In this document: positions 60,532 to 64,000 of the stretch, in pieces
How positions within the stretch are numbered: position 1 is the first letter of the stretch
How the letters are laid out: each line of letters begins with the position of its first letter
NCBI RefSeq assembly: GCF_003752025.1
Contig: NZ_RJKR01000011.1
Span: 124,001 to 188,000 of the forward strand
Origin: Curtobacterium sp. PhB115
GTDB taxonomy: Bacteria; Actinomycetota; Actinomycetes; Actinomycetales; Microbacteriaceae
Length of the DNA stretch: 64,000 nt
Reading direction: 5' to 3'
Made by a program: the position numbers and the translations under genes
Notes under the pieces: generated by a model
What the model was told of the DNA's origin: nothing
What the model saw: the letters and a program-made list of their open reading frames with translations, nothing else
Database searches by the model: none

Positions 60532-61361
60532 GCGGACACCTCCGATGCGGACGACGAACCCACCGGCGCGAGCTGCGCCGTGAGCCACTCGTACGACTGC
60601 TGCACGCCGTCGAAGACGTCACCGTCGAACCCGTCGAACTCGATCACGGCGTACTCCAGCGCAGTCGCGGCAGCGAGCGCCTCGGCGAGCCGGACGTCGC
60701 CCTGGCCGGCCGGGGTCTGGTCCGTCGGGATCGAGGCGGTGGAGATGCCCTCGTGCATCGGGCCGTCCTTGACGTGCACGGCGACGATCCGGTCGCCGAG
60801 TTCCTCGATGAAGGCGACGACGTCGATGCCCGCGGCCGACGCCCAGTACAGGTCGAGCTCGAGCACCACGGCCGGGTCGAGCAGCGACGCGAGCACCTGC
60901 AGCGCGGGCTGGCCGTCGATCTGCGGGCGGAGCTCGTGGTCGTGGTTGTGGTACCCGACGCGCAGACCGTGCTCGGCGGCCTCGACGGCTGCGGCGTTGA
61001 GTCGTGCAGCGACGCGCTCGACGCCCTCGCGGGTCGTCCACGCATCGGGCCCGACGAACGGGTCGATGACGATCTCGAGTCCGAGTTCCTTCGCCGCGGC
61101 GAAGGTGTCGGCGTGCGACGGAGCGGTCATCACGGTGCCGTCGGGCAGCGGGATGGTCTCCTCGACCAGGAACGCGTGGCCGGTCTTCGCGGTGATGCCG
61201 TGGGCGTCGAACGCCGCCTTGAGCTGCGGTGCTCGGTCGACGAACGCGAAGGCCTCGACGGTGTCGAAGCCGATCTCGGCCAGGCGACGGACGCCGCCGT
61301 CGAGGTCGGGCTCCAGCGCGGCGTTCACCGTGTAGAGCTGCAGGGAGATGGCGGGAGCCAT
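60528..61361 (-). CDS. Sugar phosphate isomerase/epimerase (xylose isomerase-like TIM barrel)
   Basis: 277 residues. AP-endonuclease-2-like TIM barrel: SLQLYTVN start, EIGFDTVEAF, YHNHDHEL with metal-binding and catalytic residues, LELDLYWASAAG, VHVKDG and a late EFDGFDGD. Members interconvert keto and aldo sugars or act as inosose dehydratases and isomerases. Coupled to the oxidoreductase gene. ATG at 61361 with a GAAAGGA site. A hairpin lies between it and the upstream transporter. Confidence 0.87.
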   Translation of the reverse strand: MAPAISLQLYTVNAALEPDLDGGVRRLAEIGFDTVEAFAFVDRAPQLKAAFDAHGITAKTGHAFLVEETIPLPDGTVMTAPSHADTFAAAKELGLEIVIDPFVGPDAWTTREGVERVAARLNAAAVEAAEHGLRVGYHNHDHELRPQIDGQPALQVLASLLDPAVVLELDLYWASAAGIDVVAFIEELGDRIVAVHVKDGPMHEGISTASIPTDQTPAGQGDVRLAEALAAATALEYAVIEFDGFDGDVFDGVQQSYEWLTAQLAPVGSSSASEVSA

Positions 61362-61394
61362 GTCGGGTCCTTTCCGGGGGTGGTACAGGTGACT

Positions 61395-61441
61395 GCCTGG
61401 AGGCGCGACTCGCGTTGCGGACGCAAGTTGCGCCTCCAGGC
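61395..61441. terminator. GGAGGC-family hairpin inside the sugar cluster
   Basis: GCCTGGAGGCGC (61395-61406) pairs exactly with GCGCCTCCAGGC (61430-61441), with a partly paired interior. It lies 12 bp after the transporter stop and 34 bp before the isomerase start, so it may reduce, rather than stop, read-through into the isomerase. Confidence 0.65.
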
Positions 61442-61453
61442 TGGTTGCATTGG

Positions 61454-62818
61454 TCAGCGGACCGACTTGATCGGCAGGATCACGAGGGCGCCGAGGATGA
61501 CGGCGACGCCGGCGCCCCAGAGCATGAGCGTGTAGTTCTGACCACCGCCGATGCCGAGCAGGAACAGGCCGACGGCCGGTGCGAGCGACTGCGGCAGCGC
61601 GTTCGCGATGTTGATGACGCCGAGGTCCTTGCCGGGGCGTTCCGGGTCGGGCAGCACGTCGACGATCAGGGCGGTGTCGATGGCGGCGTAGATGCCGAAG
61701 GCGAAGCCGAGGACGATCTCGGCGAAGTAGAAGCCGCCGACCGTGTCGACGTGGGCCAGGATCACGAGGCCGACCGCGGTCAGTGCGGTGGAGCCCCAGA
61801 CGAAGACCTTGCGGCGCTGGACGCGGTCCGACACCCAGCCGGAGACGGCGGCGCTGACGAGCAGGGCGACCGTGTACAGCAGGACCCCGAAGGCGACGAC
61901 CCCGACGGCTTCCTTCTGCGGGAGGCCGATGCGGTCCTCCATGTAGAGCAGGCGGTACGTCGTGAACATGAACGTGCCGAAGGTGATGAGGAAGCGGCCC
62001 CACCAGGCCAGGCCGAAGTCCGGGTGCTTGATCGGGTTGGTCCAGAACGAGCTGATCAGGTTGATCCAGCTGAACGGCTTGACCGGCGTCGTCGGCAGGT
62101 CGTCGCGGGCCACGAACGAGTAGACCAGGATCGCGAGGATCGCCAGGACACCCGGAGCGATGAAGAGCACCGGCAGGTTGCCGACCAGGTACACGGCCAG
62201 GTACAGGCCGGCGAGGATCGCGGTGTTCTGCGCCAGGGCGATGACGCTCGAGGCCTTGCCGCGCTGGAACTCCGGCACGTTGTCGGCGAAGCTCGCGGTG
62301 AGGGTGGCGAGCACCGCGTTGGCGGTGACCTGCGCGAGGACCCAGGCGAGGGTGAGCTGGAGCACGTTCGGCGAGAACGCGAGCCACGCGAGCGAGCCGA
62401 CGAAGACGATGACGCCGCCGACCATCCACGGGCGACGTCGGCCCCAGCGGGTGCGGGTGCGGTCGGAGATCGCACCGAAGAGCGGGTTGGCGAACAGCGC
62501 TCCGAGGGCGCCGAACGGCAGGACCGAGCCCACCACCGTCTCGGGGCTGGTCGGGTTGAGCTCCGTCGCCTTGATCGACATGCTCACGAAGACCGGCGTG
62601 AGCAGGGCGACGAACAGGCCGAACTGGGCGAAGCTGAGGCCCCACAGGTAGCCGCGGCCCACGCGCATCGTGCTGACGGGCTGCGTGATGCCCTCGACCG
62701 AGAACGCACGGGATGCTGCGGCGTCCGTGGCGGTGGCTCCGGCTGCTGCGGTGACCGCGGGGGATGCGGTCCCGGCGATGCCGCCCTTGGGTTCTTCCTT
62801 CGACGTCGGTGTCGACAT
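61454..62818 (-). CDS. MFS transporter (SLC45/GPH-like sugar transporter)
   Basis: 454 residues, 12 membrane segments. Polar Ala/Thr-rich N-terminal 45 residues, then GYLWGLSFAQFGLFVALLTPVFV, the loop NPLFGAISDRTRTRWGRRRPW, which is the conserved D-R-x-x-x-x-G-R-R-R-P of GPH/SLC45-like sugar transporters, and late helices with LPDPERPGKDLGVINIANALPQ. Probably a sugar or glycoside importer. The ATG at 62818 has a strong AGGAGGAG site. A dyad lies 42 bp upstream, next to a divergent TetR-type gene. Confidence 0.85.
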   Translation of the reverse strand: MSTPTSKEEPKGGIAGTASPAVTAAAGATATDAAASRAFSVEGITQPVSTMRVGRGYLWGLSFAQFGLFVALLTPVFVSMSIKATELNPTSPETVVGSVLPFGALGALFANPLFGAISDRTRTRWGRRRPWMVGGVIVFVGSLAWLAFSPNVLQLTLAWVLAQVTANAVLATLTASFADNVPEFQRGKASSVIALAQNTAILAGLYLAVYLVGNLPVLFIAPGVLAILAILVYSFVARDDLPTTPVKPFSWINLISSFWTNPIKHPDFGLAWWGRFLITFGTFMFTTYRLLYMEDRIGLPQKEAVGVVAFGVLLYTVALLVSAAVSGWVSDRVQRRKVFVWGSTALTAVGLVILAHVDTVGGFYFAEIVLGFAFGIYAAIDTALIVDVLPDPERPGKDLGVINIANALPQSLAPAVGLFLLGIGGGQNYTLMLWGAGVAVILGALVILPIKSVR

Positions 62819-62859
62819 GACTCCTCCTCGAGTCATCGGGGGCCGGGGCCCTCTGAATC

Positions 62860-62874
62860 CCTAGTGCTACTAGG
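62860..62874. promoter_or_regulatory. TetR-type operator of the sugar cluster
   Basis: CCTAGT-GCT-ACTAGG, a perfect 6+6 dyad in the 131-bp gap between the transporter and the TetR-type gene. Minus-strand TACAGT (62887-62882) could be the -10 of the transporter, placing the site at the transcription start. Confidence 0.6.
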
Positions 62875-62936
62875 TGATCGGGACTGTAGCACCGGAAACC
62901 TCCGCTTGGACGTTTTTGTGTCGATTGTTGCGCCGG

Positions 62937-62942
62937 TAGATT
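62937..62942 (+). promoter_or_regulatory. -10 box of the TetR-type gene (leaderless)
   Basis: TAGATT ends 7 nt before the GTG at 62950; TTTTTG (62913-62918) at 18 bp is a weak -35. No ribosome site is present. Confidence 0.45.
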
Positions 62943-62949
62943 GGCCGGC

Positions 62950-63534
62950 GTGACGTCCAACGATGGAATCGGTACTCGCGGCCCGTACGCCAAGGGGGTG
63001 CAGCGCCGGCAGGAGATCCTCGACCAGACGCTCGACGTCGTCGCCTCACGCGGGATCGACGGAACCTCGTTGCGGGCCATCGGCGAGGCGATCGGGGTCT
63101 CGCACGCCGCACTCCGGCACTACTTCTCGTCGCGCGAGGCGTTGCTGCTCGAGGTCCTGCGGGAGCGCGACGTCGTGTCTAACCGGGCGCTCGGCGACAC
63201 CACCGGGGTCTTCACGCGGCTGGGCGTGGTCGCCGACCGCAACGTCAGTGAGCCCGCGCTCGTCACGCTCTACACGACCCTGCTCGGGGCCTCGGTCGAA
63301 CCCGGGAACGCCGAAGCACGTGCGTTCTTCGCGGAGCGCTTCGAGACGGCTCGGTCGGACCTCGTGTCACAGCTCCGCGACGAGATGTCGGCGTCGGGGC
63401 GGCGCACCGACGAGGAACTCGAGCAGGTGGCGTCGCTCATCCTCGCCGCGTTCGACGGGTTGCAGGTGCAGTGGCTGCTCGACCGGCGGATCGACATCGC
63501 GGGGACGCTGCGGTTGCTGGAGCGGTTGCTGTAG
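62950..63534 (+). CDS. TetR family regulator of the sugar cluster
   Basis: 194 residues. The HTH is QEILDQTLDVVASRGIDGTSLRAIGEAIGVSHAALRHYFSSREALL, canonical TetR; the rest is a helical ligand-binding domain. The GTG start was chosen from the -10 spacing; a TTG three codons earlier would lie in the -10. Divergent from the sugar transporter, it most likely represses the transporter-isomerase-oxidoreductase operon until its sugar or derivative binds. Confidence 0.87.
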   Translation: MTSNDGIGTRGPYAKGVQRRQEILDQTLDVVASRGIDGTSLRAIGEAIGVSHAALRHYFSSREALLLEVLRERDVVSNRALGDTTGVFTRLGVVADRNVSEPALVTLYTTLLGASVEPGNAEARAFFAERFETARSDLVSQLRDEMSASGRRTDEELEQVASLILAAFDGLQVQWLLDRRIDIAGTLRLLERLL

Positions 63535-63585
63535 CGGGGGCGGTCGGTCGGTTCGGTCTGTCGGGCTCCGGGTGGGGGCCGAGTC

Positions 63586-64000
63586 CTACGGCGCGATCGT
63601 CCGCTTGATCGGGTTGCTCACGTTGCCCGTGGCGTCGACCGACCAGGCGAGCAGCGTGTACCGCTGACCGGCACGCAGCGGCGGCAGCGTCGCCGATCCC
63701 GGCGCACCGGACCCGATCGCGGTGCCGGACAGCACGCTCGCCCCGGTGCCGTCCCCTTCGACCAGCCGCACCACGGTGGACACTGCGTCGGACGACTTCG
63801 AACGCCCCCAGCTGACCGTCCGCGCTTCGGCTCCGCTCACCGTCACGCCAGCGGGGCCGCGTGGCGCCGTGACGTCGTTCCGGTGACGGAAGAGCAGTTC
63901 TCCCTTGACCGGGTCCGGGTACGGGTCGTTGCCACAGTCGACAGTGAACGAGATCCGGGCGCGGACGACCATGTCCCGGTCGTTGAAGCTCAGGCCGGAG
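63586..64000 (-). CDS. Fibronectin-III-like extracellular protein (5' partial)
   Basis: The frame is open to the right edge, so only the C-terminal 137 residues are seen. About 95 of them form a fibronectin type III-like domain: APRGPAGVTVSGAEARTVSWG at the start, then VVRLVEGDG and LPPLRAGQRYTLLAWSVDATGNVS, with the conserved W and Y/L positions. The preceding part contains SFTVDCGNDPYPDP. It is probably the end of a secreted or wall-anchored multi-domain protein. No membrane helix or sorting motif is visible at the C-terminus. Confidence 0.65.
   Translation of the reverse strand, partial: SGLSFNDRDMVVRARISFTVDCGNDPYPDPVKGELLFRHRNDVTAPRGPAGVTVSGAEARTVSWGRSKSSDAVSTVVRLVEGDGTGASVLSGTAIGSGAPGSATLPPLRAGQRYTLLAWSVDATGNVSNPIKRTIAP

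Overview
The window is about 70 % GC, densely packed, with many 1-4 bp start/stop overlaps, frequent GTG starts and several genes that appear to be leaderless. Gene content points to a Microbacteriaceae actinobacterium of the Curtobacterium type: a small DUF7882-type protein, a mevalonate operon, an oleBC fusion, an Asp23/AmaP envelope-stress cluster and a CsoR-CopZ-CopA module. This assignment is inference from gene content, not a database match. No rRNA, tRNA, CRISPR array, transposase or phage structural gene was seen.

Layout. 1-8.5 kb: end of a GT2-GtrA glycosyltransferase, then a long glutamate-synthase-like gene translationally coupled to a diflavin reductase, with no gltD. 8.6-12 kb (minus): a candidate 53-aa protein, then an operon ImmA/IrrE peptidase > membrane protein > alpha/beta hydrolase > DUF7882 protein. 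12-13.4 kb: an ArsR repressor with a tandem SRPBCC protein. 13.5-18.8 kb (minus): mevalonate operon mvaK1-mvaD-mvaK2-mvaA-mvaS, followed upstream by an MFS gene. 20.2-22.3 kb: OhrR/Ohr peroxide module and an MDR reductase. 22.4-27.1 kb: sugar porter, HTH/zeta-toxin operon, LysM lipoprotein. 27.3-32 kb (minus): pgi and the copper module. 32-37.3 kb: AraC-type regulator and an eight-gene envelope-stress cluster. 37.5-42.6 kb (minus): ole long-chain olefin operon. 42.7-45.8 kb: RimK-like ligase and RimB-like protease flanking an MbcA/RES toxin-antitoxin pair. 45.9-53.3 kb: regulator/exporter pairs, a two-component system and an ABC exporter. 53.4-59.3 kb: small accessory genes, including a tandem pair whose first member is frameshifted. 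59.4-63.5 kb: a TetR-controlled sugar or inositol uptake and oxidation cluster. The window ends inside a fibronectin-III-like protein.

Small-scale structure is unusually rich. A 60-bp REP-like palindrome occurs four times, each beside a GC-rich simple-repeat tract. One copy sits in the ole operon inside a 42-bp duplication that creates a bridging ORF and keeps translational coupling. A second hairpin family, sharing a GGAGGC stem, marks gene ends. Operator-like dyads are visible at the ArsR, OhrR, HTH/zeta, CsoR, sugar-porter and two TetR loci.
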